Assembly: GCA_016276965.1 (NCBI GenBank)
Contig: JADNRU010000009.1
Span: 1-33,446, forward strand
DNA from: Nitrosopumilales archaeon
GTDB taxonomy: Archaea > Thermoproteota > Nitrososphaeria > Nitrososphaerales > Nitrosopumilaceae
Direction: 5' to 3'
Length of the DNA: 33,446 nucleotides
Position 1 is the stretch's first letter. Each line of letters starts with the position of its first letter. The notes below the pieces were generated by a model. The model was given only the letters and a program-made list of their open reading frames with translations. It made no database searches and was not told the DNA's origin. A program made the translations under genes and the position numbers. Below are positions 23,017-31,030 of the stretch, piece by piece.

Positions 23017-24447
23017 CTATAAATCTGGAAATAGCAGTTCTTTCAAAGTCGGCATTTCGTCTTTAACGTCAATTTTGCTAAGAGTTTTCTTTTTGATTTT
23101 GCCTACACATGTTAAATCACGTTTAAAGAACAAATCAACAAGCCAATCGGTTGCTACTTTAACCCTCTTCTCAAAAGTGGGCATTTGTATCAAGTAGTAT
23201 GTTCTCCAAATAAACCACGCCAAAATTCCTTCCACATTTTTACCAAAAATTGAGACCAATGCAGTTCGTTTTCCTATTGAAGCCATCCATCCTTTACTGC
23301 TATAAGAAAATGATACTAAACTGCCTTTTCCATTAATAGCTACTTTGAGATTATTTGATACTACCTTACTTTGATGCATTGCATGCTGAGCTGTTGGCGG
23401 GTATGGTTTTCCTGTAGTTTTATCTATTATTGAAGCGCAATCCCCTAATGCAAAGACGTTTGTAAAACATGCAACCTTCAAATATTTATCAACTTTAATT
23501 TTCCCTGATGAGTCATGTTCACATTTTATTTCTGAAATAACAGGATCAACTGAAACTCCTCCTGCCCAAATCAAAGTTGTGCAAGGAATTTTTTCTCCAT
23601 TATCTAATAATACATAATCTTCATCTGCATCAATTGCCTTTGTAGCCGTTATTATTTTTACACTAACTTTTTTAAGATATCTCATTGCAGACAAAGCTAA
23701 TTTTTTATTAATTTCTGGCAAAATTCTTTTTTCAGAAGAAATTAAAATCATATTTATTTTTTCTTTGTTAATGTTTGGATATGTACTAGCAGCAGCATCT
23801 CTTACAAAATGATTTATCGCCCCTATGGTTTCAACTCCTGCAAAACCACCTCCAACTACTGTGAATGTCATAAGCTTTTGTTGTAAATCTGGGTCTCCTG
23901 TTTGTGCTGCATTTTCTAACATGTTAATTGCATGATTTCGAATTCCTATTGCATCTTCAATTGTTTTAATTGTGAAAGAATGTTTTTCAAGGTTTTTATT
24001 TCCAAAAAAATTAGTTTTACTACCTAGAGCAAAAATTAGATAATCATATTCTAATGCATGAACTTTTCCATCAAAAGTGCGAGTTATTGTTACTAGTCTT
24101 TGCTCTAAATCTATTGTTGATACAACTGCTTGATAGAACTTTGCCCGTTTGCAAAATGTACGTATAGGTACCGATATATCACTTGGATGTATCATCCCTG
24201 ATGCTACTTCTGGCAACATCGGGGTAAAAAGAAAAAAATTATCTTGATTAACAAGACTGATTTCTACATTAACATTATTTTGAAATTCTTTTAGAATATC
24301 TTGCAAAATGTTTATTCCAGCAAATCCTCCACCCAAAATTAAGATTTTTTTAATTGATGGGGATACAGACTTGTGAATGTATTGTATATGCTGTTCTAAT
24401 GTCTTTTTTTTCCTAAATTCTATATCGCATTTATTGCATCGATGCAC
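23017..24447 (-). CDS. NDH-2-like FAD/NAD(P) oxidoreductase with N-terminal C2H2 finger
   Basis: A type II NADH dehydrogenase-like flavoprotein (pyridine nucleotide-disulfide oxidoreductase family), expected to pass electrons from NAD(P)H to quinone at the membrane. Dinucleotide folds are KKILILGGGFAGINIL (FAD) and FTVVGGGFAGVETIGA (NAD). NVFALGDCASI is the FAD-closing motif, followed by the PPTAQHAMHQ region. The C-terminal LAWFIWRTYYLIQMPTFEKR is an amphipathic membrane anchor. Uniquely, the N-terminus carries CNKCDIEFRKKKTLEQHIQYIH, a classical C2H2 finger about 12 residues before the FAD fold. The start is unclear: GTG 24447 (MHRCNKC) is my choice, and the track's TTG 24504 adds 19 residues. 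Whether it is a true NDH-2, SQR-like or other flavoenzyme is not certain. Confidence 0.85.
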   Translation of the reverse strand: MHRCNKCDIEFRKKKTLEQHIQYIHKSVSPSIKKILILGGGFAGINILQDILKEFQNNVNVEISLVNQDNFFLFTPMLPEVASGMIHPSDISVPIRTFCKRAKFYQAVVSTIDLEQRLVTITRTFDGKVHALEYDYLIFALGSKTNFFGNKNLEKHSFTIKTIEDAIGIRNHAINMLENAAQTGDPDLQQKLMTFTVVGGGFAGVETIGAINHFVRDAAASTYPNINKEKINMILISSEKRILPEINKKLALSAMRYLKKVSVKIITATKAIDADEDYVLLDNGEKIPCTTLIWAGGVSVDPVISEIKCEHDSSGKIKVDKYLKVACFTNVFALGDCASIIDKTTGKPYPPTAQHAMHQSKVVSNNLKVAINGKGSLVSFSYSSKGWMASIGKRTALVSIFGKNVEGILAWFIWRTYYLIQMPTFEKRVKVATDWLVDLFFKRDLTCVGKIKKKTLSKIDVKDEMPTLKELLFPDL

Positions 24448-24580
24448 AAAAAATTTAGAAATTCGATGCAAAAAGAGGCTAGTCTGTTCGCGGGACACAC
24501 ACAAAATCTGAAAATCTATTCGTCATCTTTGAATTCAAAAGGTTACTCAGATTTTATTACTGGGATACTAGAGAATAGAT

Positions 24581-24796
24581 ATGGCTTTGACTAGTAAAGA
24601 AAAAGCAGTGGTTTTGATAGCTAATGCCATAGCAGCATACTCGATTTATTCTGAAAAAGGTTCTAAATTGGAATCTAATTCAATGATTGATTTTATTCTA
24701 AAGGCTGTTCCTGAAGAATTGAAATCAGAAATTTCTATGGATTTAATTGACGAAGTTTTTGAATATGTCTCTAAAGCTCATTTGGAACTTTCATAA
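24581..24796 (+). CDS. hypothetical helical protein, 71 aa
   Basis: A small helical protein, MALTSKEKAVVLIANAIAAY at the N-terminus and LKSEISMDLIDEVFEYVSKA near the end, rather hydrophobic but without a clear membrane helix. The ATG is about 26 nt from a TTTTATTAC box, consistent with a leaderless mRNA. It lies 29 nt upstream of purP on the same strand and could be co-transcribed. The function is unknown. Confidence 0.6.
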   Translation: MALTSKEKAVVLIANAIAAYSIYSEKGSKLESNSMIDFILKAVPEELKSEISMDLIDEVFEYVSKAHLELS

Positions 24797-24825
24797 GGTG
24801 TTAATTTCCTAGAAAAATTGTAGAT

Positions 24826-25851
24826 TTGACATCAATAGCCACTTTGGGTTCTCACTGTGCCTTACAGGTACTAAAAGGCGCAAAAGACGAGGGTTTTAAA
24901 ACGATTTTAATTTCTGAAAAAAAACGTGAAAATTTGTATCGAAGATTTGGTTTTATAGACGAAATTGTTTTAGTAGATTCATTTTTGGAAATAGCAGATA
25001 AAAAATGCGAATCTATTCTTGAACAAAATAATTCCATACTTATTCCACATGGTACTTTAATTGCACAAATGAGCTCCGAACAAATAGAATCATTAACTAC
25101 ACCGATTTTTGGTAATAAATGGATTCTTCGTTGGGAATCTGACAGAAGTCTTAAAGAAAAATTAATGCTAGAAGCAGAGCTTGACGTTCCAAAATCAGTT
25201 CGTGATCCAAAACAAATCAAAAAGTTAGTGATAGCAAAAAGGCACGGAGCTGCGGGCGGAAAGGGATATTTTCTAGCAGCAAACGAAGCTGAATATAATG
25301 ATAAACGTGATAAACTGATAAAAGAGGGAATAATCACTGGCGATAAAGACCTGTATTTACAAGAATATGTTACTGGAGTATTAGCATACCTTCAATATTT
25401 TTACTCTCCATTAAATGATAAATTAGAATTTTTTGGAGCTGATAAAAGACACGAATCTGATATTGAGGGTCTTGCAAGAATTCCAGCTCAGCAACAAATG
25501 GAAATTGATCAAGTTCAATCTTTTAATGTAATAGCAAACAGTCCGTTAGTTTTACGAGAATCATTATTACCACAAGTTTATTCAATGGGCGAAAGTTTTG
25601 TTAAAGCTGCTCAAAAATTAGTTTCCCCTGGAATAAATGGACCTTTTTGCATTGAAGGAGTTTATGATGCAGATGCAAATTTTAAAACATTTGAATTCTC
25701 TGCAAGAATTGTTGCCGGAACAAACATCTACATGGAAGGTTCTCCGTATTCCTCACTGTTATATGATGTCCCAATGAGTATGGGAAGAAGAATAGCAAGA
25801 GAAATAAAAAAAGCAGATTCTGCAAATCAACTAGATAAAATTTCTACTTAA
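24826..25851 (+). CDS. purP: FAICAR synthetase PurP (formate-dependent, archaeal)
   Basis: An ATP-grasp ligase that uses formate and ATP to make FAICAR from AICAR, the archaeal replacement for the folate-dependent PurH step. Family motifs are IATLGSHCALQVLKGAKDEGF, ILIPHGTLIAQM, VIAKRHGAAGGKGYFLAANE and LEFFGADKRHESDIEGLARIP, ending with EFSARIVAGTNIYMEGSPYS. It is 341 aa, normal length. The start codon is TTG at 24826, with a GTTAATTTC box about 25 nt upstream. Its last 21 nt overlap the convergent PEF-CTERM-like gene. With purE and purK in the same window it points to de novo purine synthesis. Confidence 0.95.
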   Translation: MTSIATLGSHCALQVLKGAKDEGFKTILISEKKRENLYRRFGFIDEIVLVDSFLEIADKKCESILEQNNSILIPHGTLIAQMSSEQIESLTTPIFGNKWILRWESDRSLKEKLMLEAELDVPKSVRDPKQIKKLVIAKRHGAAGGKGYFLAANEAEYNDKRDKLIKEGIITGDKDLYLQEYVTGVLAYLQYFYSPLNDKLEFFGADKRHESDIEGLARIPAQQQMEIDQVQSFNVIANSPLVLRESLLPQVYSMGESFVKAAQKLVSPGINGPFCIEGVYDADANFKTFEFSARIVAGTNIYMEGSPYSSLLYDVPMSMGRRIAREIKKADSANQLDKIST

Positions 25852-26313
25852 GAAAAATGATTTAGTTTTTACAACTAATGTTACAAATCCAATCAAAAAA
25901 ACAAGCACGAAAAAAGGTCCAAATGGAAATTCGGGAATTACATTTGTTCCTATAATTTCAATTTCTTCTGTACCATCGAAAATATAAAATCTCAACATTG
26001 AATGGTCATTTTTAATTTCAATTTCATAATCAACTTCTAAACCATTTACCAAAACTGCAAATTCATTTTTTTCTGCAGAAATTAAAGTATTGTCAAATTC
26101 AATTTCAAATAAGGAATCTGCAACATTTTCTGTGCCAATTAACAAAGATGTTAACTCAGGATCGATTGCCATAGCAATAAGACTCCCATCTAAGGTGTAA
26201 CTAATGTTAAATGTGTGTTCATCAATTTCTAAATTATAACTCTCAGCATAAACCACCATAGTTTGAGGAATGATTAATAAAATTAAAATGAAAATACTGA
26301 TTTGAATTTTCAT
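25831..26313 (-). CDS. secreted protein with PEF-type C-terminal sorting signal
   Basis: A 160-aa extracellular protein. The N-terminus MKIQISIFILILLIIPQTMV is a signal peptide ending near VYAES. The middle is a beta-rich acidic domain. The C-terminus has EFPFGP followed by FFVLVFLIGFVTLVV and a basic KTKSFFLSR, the layout of the PEF/PEFG-CTERM sorting signals of archaea, which are handled by archaeosortase-like enzymes. The start at 26313 is preferred over the track's 26325. A GATATAAC box about 26 nt away supports leaderless initiation there. The function of the mature domain is unknown, and it is not obviously linked to the purine or phosphonate neighbours. Confidence 0.75.
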   Translation of the reverse strand: MKIQISIFILILLIIPQTMVVYAESYNLEIDEHTFNISYTLDGSLIAMAIDPELTSLLIGTENVADSLFEIEFDNTLISAEKNEFAVLVNGLEVDYEIEIKNDHSMLRFYIFDGTEEIEIIGTNVIPEFPFGPFFVLVFLIGFVTLVVKTKSFFLSRNFI

Positions 26314-26356
26314 GTAGAGTAACATATCGAATAGTTATATCAATTCATTGAAGTAA

Positions 26357-27139
26357 TCAAATCTTTACTTGCATACCCTCTTGTGCTTTTACAATATATT
26401 TATCACGAATTTTTACACTTGCCCAATCAATTAGTAATACCGTAATTAACACTACTAACATGAAAACAGCTGCTTTACCATATTCAAAGAATTTTATGTA
26501 GTTTATTATGTAAAAACCAATTCCTCCTGCTCCAACTAGACCAAGAATACTAGTTTGTCGTACATTGTAATCGAACATGTATAATATTTGACTAAGTAAA
26601 TGAGGTGCAGATTCTGGAACAACAACATGTCGTATTAATTGCCACTTAGAAACCCCTATGGAACTTACAGCTTCTACTGGATCTGAATCAATCGCCTCAA
26701 TTGATTCGTATTGTAATTTTGTAATAAAGCCTATAGTGTACATTATAATTGCGAGAATTCCTGCGAATGGCCCCAAACCTACCATTATTACAAATAAAAT
26801 TGCCCATAAAATAGAAGGAAAAGTTCTAGTGGCAGCAAGTAGTGCTCTTATAGGAACATAAACTAATTTTCTATTTAGGTTTCTTGCAGCAAGCATACTT
26901 AATGGAAGAGCAATTGCTACTCCAACCACTGTTCCAATAAATGCCATTTCAATTGTTTCCAGCATAGACCAAAAAGCTGTTCCAAACAAATCGAGTTCAA
27001 CTTCAGTCATTTCTTTTGCTACTATAGCTAAATTTGGAATTCCTTCAACAAATTCAACCGGATTTGCATCAATATTATAAGACATTGCAACAACGGCTGC
27101 AATTACTATTCCTATGATTAGATTATTCTTAGGATTCAT
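26357..27139 (-). CDS. phnE: phosphonate ABC transporter permease
   Basis: A 260-aa membrane protein with an N-terminal helix (NNLIIGIVIAAVVAM) and five further hydrophobic segments. The EAA-like loop for coupling to the ATPase is visible as EAVSSIGVSKWQLIRHVVVPESAPHLLSQ, and SILGLVGAGGIGFYIINYI is a PhnE hallmark. Its start overlaps the phnC stop by 11 nt, so translation is coupled. It is the last gene of the phnD-phnC-phnE unit. Whether the substrate is a phosphonate, phosphite or phosphate cannot be decided from sequence. Confidence 0.92.
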   Translation of the reverse strand: MNPKNNLIIGIVIAAVVAMSYNIDANPVEFVEGIPNLAIVAKEMTEVELDLFGTAFWSMLETIEMAFIGTVVGVAIALPLSMLAARNLNRKLVYVPIRALLAATRTFPSILWAILFVIMVGLGPFAGILAIIMYTIGFITKLQYESIEAIDSDPVEAVSSIGVSKWQLIRHVVVPESAPHLLSQILYMFDYNVRQTSILGLVGAGGIGFYIINYIKFFEYGKAAVFMLVVLITVLLIDWASVKIRDKYIVKAQEGMQVKI

Positions 27140-27968
27140 TAGTATTATAGAGCTCCAATATTTCTTGCTGGCTCGTATTGCCTGATTGAAAATCTACTAT
27201 CTTGTCTCCTTCTACTCCTAATTCTAAAATTTTTTGGCCTTCTTTTATCACGGCAACTCGATTCGCATATTTTAATCCAAGTTGTATATCATGGTGTACC
27301 ATCACTGCTGTTAGATTGAATTTTTTTTGAGCGTCTGCAATCAAATCCATAATCTCTCTAGCGGTTACATGATCTAATTCAGAAACAATTTCATCGGCAA
27401 GCAAGAGAACAGGTTTTTGCATTAAAGCTCTAGCAATTGCAACTCTTCTTTTTTCTCCTCCACTTAACATGTAGGTTTTTCTGTCTCTTTTACCTTCAAG
27501 CCCAACAAGATGTAGAATTTTTTCTGCTTCATTGATTTCATTTTGAGGAAAAATTTTGAAAAATGATTTAACTTTGCTAATTCTTGGTAATGCTCCAATT
27601 AGGATATTATCAATGACTGAAATGTTTTTTACTAATCCTAAATTTTGTGGAATGTAGCCTATTTTTGATAATGATTTTTTGAATTTATCATTCTTAGTGT
27701 TTGGGATTTGATAATCCACTCTGATTTGACCTTTGCTTGGAGTCATCATTCCATTAATAAGTTTGAGCAAAGTAGTTTTTCCAGAACCAGATTGACCTAC
27801 AATGGCATAATTGGTTCCACTGTTTATTGATAAGGTAATTTCTTTTAGAACATAATTTTTTGCATCGTATGAAGCCCAAACATCATTCATTTGAATTATA
27901 GTCTTAGTAGATATAGTTGATAAATTAGAAAAAGAGTGTGTTGATGATGCTTTTGAAAATAAGGTCAA
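27129..27968 (-). CDS. phnC: phosphonate ABC transporter ATPase
   Basis: An ABC ATPase of 279 aa with Walker A VGQSGSGKTTLLKLING, ABC signature LSGGEKRRVAIARAL and Walker B VLLLADEIVSELD, where the usual DEP is DEI. The H-loop is VHHDIQLGLKYANRV. The first 26 residues from the TTG start at 27968 (Ser/Thr-rich) are extra relative to typical PhnC. The inner ATG at 27890 (MNDVWASYD) is an alternative start. It follows phnD by 13 nt and precedes phnE with an overlap, as expected for one transporter operon. Confidence 0.93.
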   Translation of the reverse strand: MTLFSKASSTHSFSNLSTISTKTIIQMNDVWASYDAKNYVLKEITLSINSGTNYAIVGQSGSGKTTLLKLINGMMTPSKGQIRVDYQIPNTKNDKFKKSLSKIGYIPQNLGLVKNISVIDNILIGALPRISKVKSFFKIFPQNEINEAEKILHLVGLEGKRDRKTYMLSGGEKRRVAIARALMQKPVLLLADEIVSELDHVTAREIMDLIADAQKKFNLTAVMVHHDIQLGLKYANRVAVIKEGQKILELGVEGDKIVDFQSGNTSQQEILELYNTNES

Positions 27969-27981
27969 TAATTAGCCTCTC

Positions 27982-29064
27982 TTATTTTTGTGGATTATAC
28001 TTGTCTAGAATTTTTTGATCTAATCCAGTTAATGCATCAATATAATTTCCAAATTCACCAATATGCATTGTTGTAGTAGTAGGTAATAATGCATCAGCTC
28101 CATAGATGTCTTTTAAGATTTGATTATTTTCATCTTTATTTAATTCAAGCATTGCGTTAACTAGTAAAGTTTTAGTAGATTCGGACATGTCGGCACTAAC
28201 TACAAAGACATGTGAGGGAACAGGGCCAATTTGTTCTACAATTCTTAATTGTTTTTGTTGTTCAGGTGTGAGGTATTTTTGTGGTGCAATATCTGAACCA
28301 AACGCAACATCGACATTGTCATTAAGTAATAATTCCAATGCAGCTTTGTAACCTCCAGCAAAAGTATAAGATTCAAAAGTATCTTTTAATGCAGCTTCTA
28401 AGGCTACCAGATCATTTCCATTTAGGATAATATCTCCATTTGTGACGAGGATGCCCATTGGTCTAATGAAGCCTGAAGAACCAGTAATACTTGTAAATGC
28501 CACTCGTTTTCCTATAGTATCTTGTAATGAATTTATAGAATCATTATCGGTTTTTGCCCATACAGTTGCTTGATAGTTAACCTTGCCCTGTACAACTTCT
28601 GCAGCAACAACCTCAGCTCCAGAACGTTGATGTGCTATCCAACCAGGACCAGTATCCATAAAAGCTGCATCTATGTGGCCAAAGGTTAATCCTTCAATGA
28701 TTATTTCATAATTTGTTGGAACTACAATCTCTACGTCAGTGTGTAGTCTTTGTTCCAAAAACATTTCAAATTTTTCAGCTTTTGGGGTTAGCACGTTTGC
28801 TTTTTCAGTTGGAATAAATGCAATTGTTAGCTTTTCAATATTTTGTGTTAAAAGTTGGTTTCCTGAAACTTGTATGGTACCTTTTTCGATCAAATATTCT
28901 AATGCAGTTACAAATTCACTATCCGATATTTGATCATTTGCCCAAAACCCGGCAGTATTTTTTATCCAATTTGGAATCAATTCAGGGTTAGCTGAAGAAA
29001 TTGGAAAAGCAAAGATTCCTACTGCCAATCCAATGACAATTATGCCCAGGATTTTTGTTTTCAA
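27982..29064 (-). CDS. phnD: phosphonate-binding protein PhnD with N-terminal thaumarchaeal WIKNxAGxW module
   Basis: An extracellular solute-binding protein of 360 aa. The signal peptide is residues 1-25 (ILGIIVIGLAVGIFAFPISS). Residues about 29-66 form a module, IPNWIKNTAGFWANDQISDS and EFVTALEYLIEKGTIQV, found repeatedly in thaumarchaeal secreted proteins but not in bacterial PhnD. From about residue 75 the PhnD/phosphate-binding fold follows: LTIAFIPTEKANVLTP, IDAAFMDTGPGWIAHQ, AFTSITGSSGFIRPM and NVDVAFGSDIAP, with the Ser/Thr-rich ligand loop. The start is TTG, 28 nt from a TTTAAATAA box (leaderless). A 24-nt palindrome lies 17 nt further upstream. No lipobox Cys was seen, so the anchor is unknown; the module may serve. 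Confidence 0.9.
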   Translation of the reverse strand: MKTKILGIIVIGLAVGIFAFPISSANPELIPNWIKNTAGFWANDQISDSEFVTALEYLIEKGTIQVSGNQLLTQNIEKLTIAFIPTEKANVLTPKAEKFEMFLEQRLHTDVEIVVPTNYEIIIEGLTFGHIDAAFMDTGPGWIAHQRSGAEVVAAEVVQGKVNYQATVWAKTDNDSINSLQDTIGKRVAFTSITGSSGFIRPMGILVTNGDIILNGNDLVALEAALKDTFESYTFAGGYKAALELLLNDNVDVAFGSDIAPQKYLTPEQQKQLRIVEQIGPVPSHVFVVSADMSESTKTLLVNAMLELNKDENNQILKDIYGADALLPTTTTMHIGEFGNYIDALTGLDQKILDKYNPQK

Positions 29065-29087
29065 GATATGATTAGGATGAGCTAACG

Positions 29088-29096
29088 TTATTTAAA
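29088..29096 (-). promoter_or_regulatory. TATA box of phnD
   Basis: TTTAAATAA on the minus strand, 28 nt (centre) from the phnD start. It is identical to the box at 29887-29895 before the regulator pair. Confidence 0.6.
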
Positions 29097-29113
29097 CAAG
29101 AAACTCATTCTAA

Positions 29114-29137
29114 ATTCTGAGTCTAAAGATTTAGAAT
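29114..29137. promoter_or_regulatory. 24-nt palindromic operator upstream of phnD
   Basis: ATTCTGAGTCTAAAGATTTAGAAT. It matches 22 of 24 positions of the site at 29908-29931 and lies 17 nt upstream of the phnD TATA box. It overlaps the end of the upstream regulator gene. It is probably the binding site of one or both winged-helix proteins. Confidence 0.65.
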
Positions 29138-29514
29138 CAAAATAAGCTAGTATTTGATTTGGCCTGATATAGTTGACGTGTTTTTTCATTATTTGGATAC
29201 AGATTCAAAACGGGTTCTATTCCTCTAATTAAAATTTCAACCTGACCAATTCTGCTTTTATATTTTTTAATTTTTTTGCCTTCTGAAGAGATTATATATT
29301 TATCAACAGACACTAAAGCAAGATTCTCCAAATGAGAAAGCGTTTTGTAGACATTGGAAATTGATAATTTTAATTCTTCTGCAATTTGTGTGGCATCCTT
29401 TGCTTGAGTCAAAATAGAAAATAATACTGCTCTAGAACAGACGTTAGTTACTGATTCTATTATTTTCTGCGTTATGTTGTATTCATTTAGTTGTAAGACA
29501 TTAGGTTTTGACAT
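29137..29514 (-). CDS. winged-helix regulator, phn-associated (paralogue 2)
   Basis: A 125-aa protein with an ArsR/TrmB-like winged helix. ITQKIIESVTNVCSRAVLFSIL gives helix 1, ATQIAEELKLSISNVYKTLSHLENL the helix-turn-helix, and LVSVDKYIISSEGKKIKKYKSRI the wing. The C-terminal 40 residues are short and of unknown role. There are no cysteines in a metal motif. It is a paralogue of the next gene: they share the YDITQK/YNITQK start, the YK-L-HLE recognition helix and the KYKSRI/VYKSRI wing. It follows it by 18 nt and probably regulates phnDCE downstream through the shared palindrome. Confidence 0.82.
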   Translation of the reverse strand: MSKPNVLQLNEYNITQKIIESVTNVCSRAVLFSILTQAKDATQIAEELKLSISNVYKTLSHLENLALVSVDKYIISSEGKKIKKYKSRIGQVEILIRGIEPVLNLYPNNEKTRQLYQAKSNTSLF

Positions 29515-29532
29515 TTTCTCATAACACCGAAA

Positions 29533-29862
29533 TTAATTTGGAACTAAAACTAATGAAGGCTCAGGTTTTTTTATACTAATATTTGCTTTGCTAATTCTGC
29601 TTTTGTATACTTTGAATTTTCGTCCTTTATCTGAAATTAACCATTTCTCAACATAAATTAAAGTTAATTCTTCAAGATCCGATAATTTTTTGTAAACTGA
29701 ACTAAGTGGAATTTTATATTTTCCTGAAAGTTCTGCAGCTGTTTTGCCTTTTTTTATAATAGAAAACAAAATTGTTCTAGATTCTGCATCAGCTAATGCC
29801 TCAATAACTTTCTGAGTAATATCGTATTTTTTTAATTGTGGCAAAGTGAGTTTACGAGACAA
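29533..29862 (-). CDS. winged-helix regulator, phn-associated (paralogue 1)
   Basis: A 109-aa winged-helix protein. YDITQKVIEALADAESRTILF gives helix 1, AAELSGKYKIPLSSVYKKLS the helix-turn-helix, and YVEKWLISDKGRKFKVYKSRI the wing. It is smaller than its tandem paralogue at 29137-29514. The start is TTG at 29862, with a TTTAAATAA box 29 nt upstream (leaderless), and a 24-nt palindrome 12 nt upstream of the box. Two related regulators in tandem may work as a heterodimer. The signal they sense, perhaps phosphate, is not visible. Confidence 0.82.
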   Translation of the reverse strand: MSRKLTLPQLKKYDITQKVIEALADAESRTILFSIIKKGKTAAELSGKYKIPLSSVYKKLSDLEELTLIYVEKWLISDKGRKFKVYKSRISKANISIKKPEPSLVLVPN

Positions 29863-29886
29863 ATCTTTATACTGTTGGTATTTTAC

Positions 29887-29895
29887 TTATTTAAA
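29887..29895 (-). promoter_or_regulatory. TATA box of the winged-helix pair
   Basis: TTTAAATAA on the minus strand, 29 nt (centre) from the TTG at 29862. Confidence 0.55.
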
Positions 29896-29907
29896 TGAAA
29901 TGCTTTC

Positions 29908-29931
29908 ATTCTGATTCTATAGATTTAGAAT
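29908..29931. promoter_or_regulatory. 24-nt palindromic operator upstream of the winged-helix pair
   Basis: ATTCTGATTCTATAGATTTAGAAT is a near-perfect 24-nt palindrome (20 of 24 symmetric positions). It is the second copy of the site at 29114-29137 and lies 12 nt upstream of an identical TATA box. Confidence 0.65.
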
Positions 29932-29941
29932 TGAAGACTAA

Positions 29942-30673
29942 TTAATGAATTTCTGCTTTAACAGGTTTGTCTGGTTGGAATTTTTGCCAGAAAGCTCCAA
30001 ATATTATTCCTAATGCTATCCAAAATATTGAAACAGCAAAAACGGACATTATTCTAAATCCGTTTACCAAATCCATAGGTGCAGTTATCTCGTCAGGATT
30101 TTGTGGCATAATTATAAACACAGTACTCATGAAAACTGCGTATCCCAAGTAAGCGACAAATTTTTTGTTTTTTTGTAATCTCTTGTATAACTGATAAAAT
30201 CCTACAACCCCAAATCCAGAAATTGCAATAAATGCCAGATACAAAATTCCTCTAAGAACTACTGTTTCAGGGTCTCCAACAGTAGGAGGGTTTGCCGGAT
30301 ACTTCAAAAATGGAATAAAATAGATTGTAAACCACATTATTCCTGAAAGAAAGATTGCTTTTCTTGCATTTGATGAACCAGGTAACACATTTTTTGAAAA
30401 TACAAAAACAATTCCAAATAAAGCACCGAAAGAGGTACCCAATATTGCACCTGCTAGAATTTGACCACCTTTTTGCCAATATCGATAATTGTTATACTCA
30501 ACCCAAAATTGTGGAGAATCCACTTCTTCGCCGGAAGCGAATAAATTTTGATTTTCTATACCTATTGCCTCATCTAGATATGGTTCTACAATTGCAAGAT
30601 TTGCAAGACCGTGTATCATACCTGCAAAACATCCTGAAACTAAAACAAGTATAAGAAAAAGTACAGTTTTCAT
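29942..30673 (-). CDS. cbtA: cobalt transporter subunit CbtA
   Basis: A 243-aa membrane protein. An N-terminal helix with a glycine-rich turn (ILVLVSGCFAGMIHGLANL) precedes an extracellular charged loop, a second helix (QILAGAILGTSFGALFGIVF), and at least three more. CbtA proteins with about five helices and this N-terminal motif are predicted cobalt (B12-linked) transporters, paired with CbtB. The gene starts 11 nt after cbtB and is the second of a two-gene operon. The assignment rests on the paired layout and family resemblance; transport has not been shown by anything here. Residues before the first helix are absent, so no cleavable signal is expected. Confidence 0.8.
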   Translation of the reverse strand: MKTVLFLILVLVSGCFAGMIHGLANLAIVEPYLDEAIGIENQNLFASGEEVDSPQFWVEYNNYRYWQKGGQILAGAILGTSFGALFGIVFVFSKNVLPGSSNARKAIFLSGIMWFTIYFIPFLKYPANPPTVGDPETVVLRGILYLAFIAISGFGVVGFYQLYKRLQKNKKFVAYLGYAVFMSTVFIIMPQNPDEITAPMDLVNGFRIMSVFAVSIFWIALGIIFGAFWQKFQPDKPVKAEIH

Positions 30674-30684
30674 TTTTTTTTCAC

Positions 30685-30900
30685 CTAATGACAGGGAAAA
30701 CCTGCAGCGTGTCTCATATCATGTGTTAATTCATGAATCCAGAGTTCATCAAATGCTTCCTGTCCTAAAACAATGCTAAACAAATGACCTTGATCATAGC
30801 CTACCGTAAATAAACCAAATCCAAAAATTACTGCCAAAATAGCTATTGCCAATATCGGGGTTTTCGATTTTGAAATGGTTATTTCTCTAGCCGAAGGCAT
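30685..30900 (-). CDS. cbtB: cobalt transporter subunit CbtB
   Basis: A 71-aa protein with one membrane helix (ILAIAILAVIFGFGLFTVGY) and a C-terminal metal-binding-looking tail, ELWIHELTHDMRHAAGFPCH, the diagnostic CbtB motif with its clustered histidines and Cys. The ATG is about 25 nt from a CTTAAATAA box (30921-30929), supporting a leaderless start. In bacteria cbtAB is often controlled by a cobalamin riboswitch; none was seen here, and the short 5' end leaves no room for one. Confidence 0.82.
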   Translation of the reverse strand: MPSAREITISKSKTPILAIAILAVIFGFGLFTVGYDQGHLFSIVLGQEAFDELWIHELTHDMRHAAGFPCH

Positions 30901-31030
30901 CTTATTTTCATCTTCAAATGGTTTATTTAAGTTCTATCCCCTCTAAAATTTTTCAAATTCTAGATCTCTATTTCCAAATCTCAAACATTATTCGATAAAC
31001 TTTTTACAAGTTTCAGAATTAATTATAAGA

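Noticed and set aside
30955-30978. A third copy of the phn palindrome in the cbtB/DsbA intergenic region
   Set aside because: AAATTCTAGATCTCTATTTCC matches only about 14 of 24 positions and is not symmetric.
30901-31030. Cobalamin riboswitch upstream of cbtB
   Set aside because: The cbtB start is about 25 nt from its TATA box, which leaves no leader. No B12-box-like sequence was seen.
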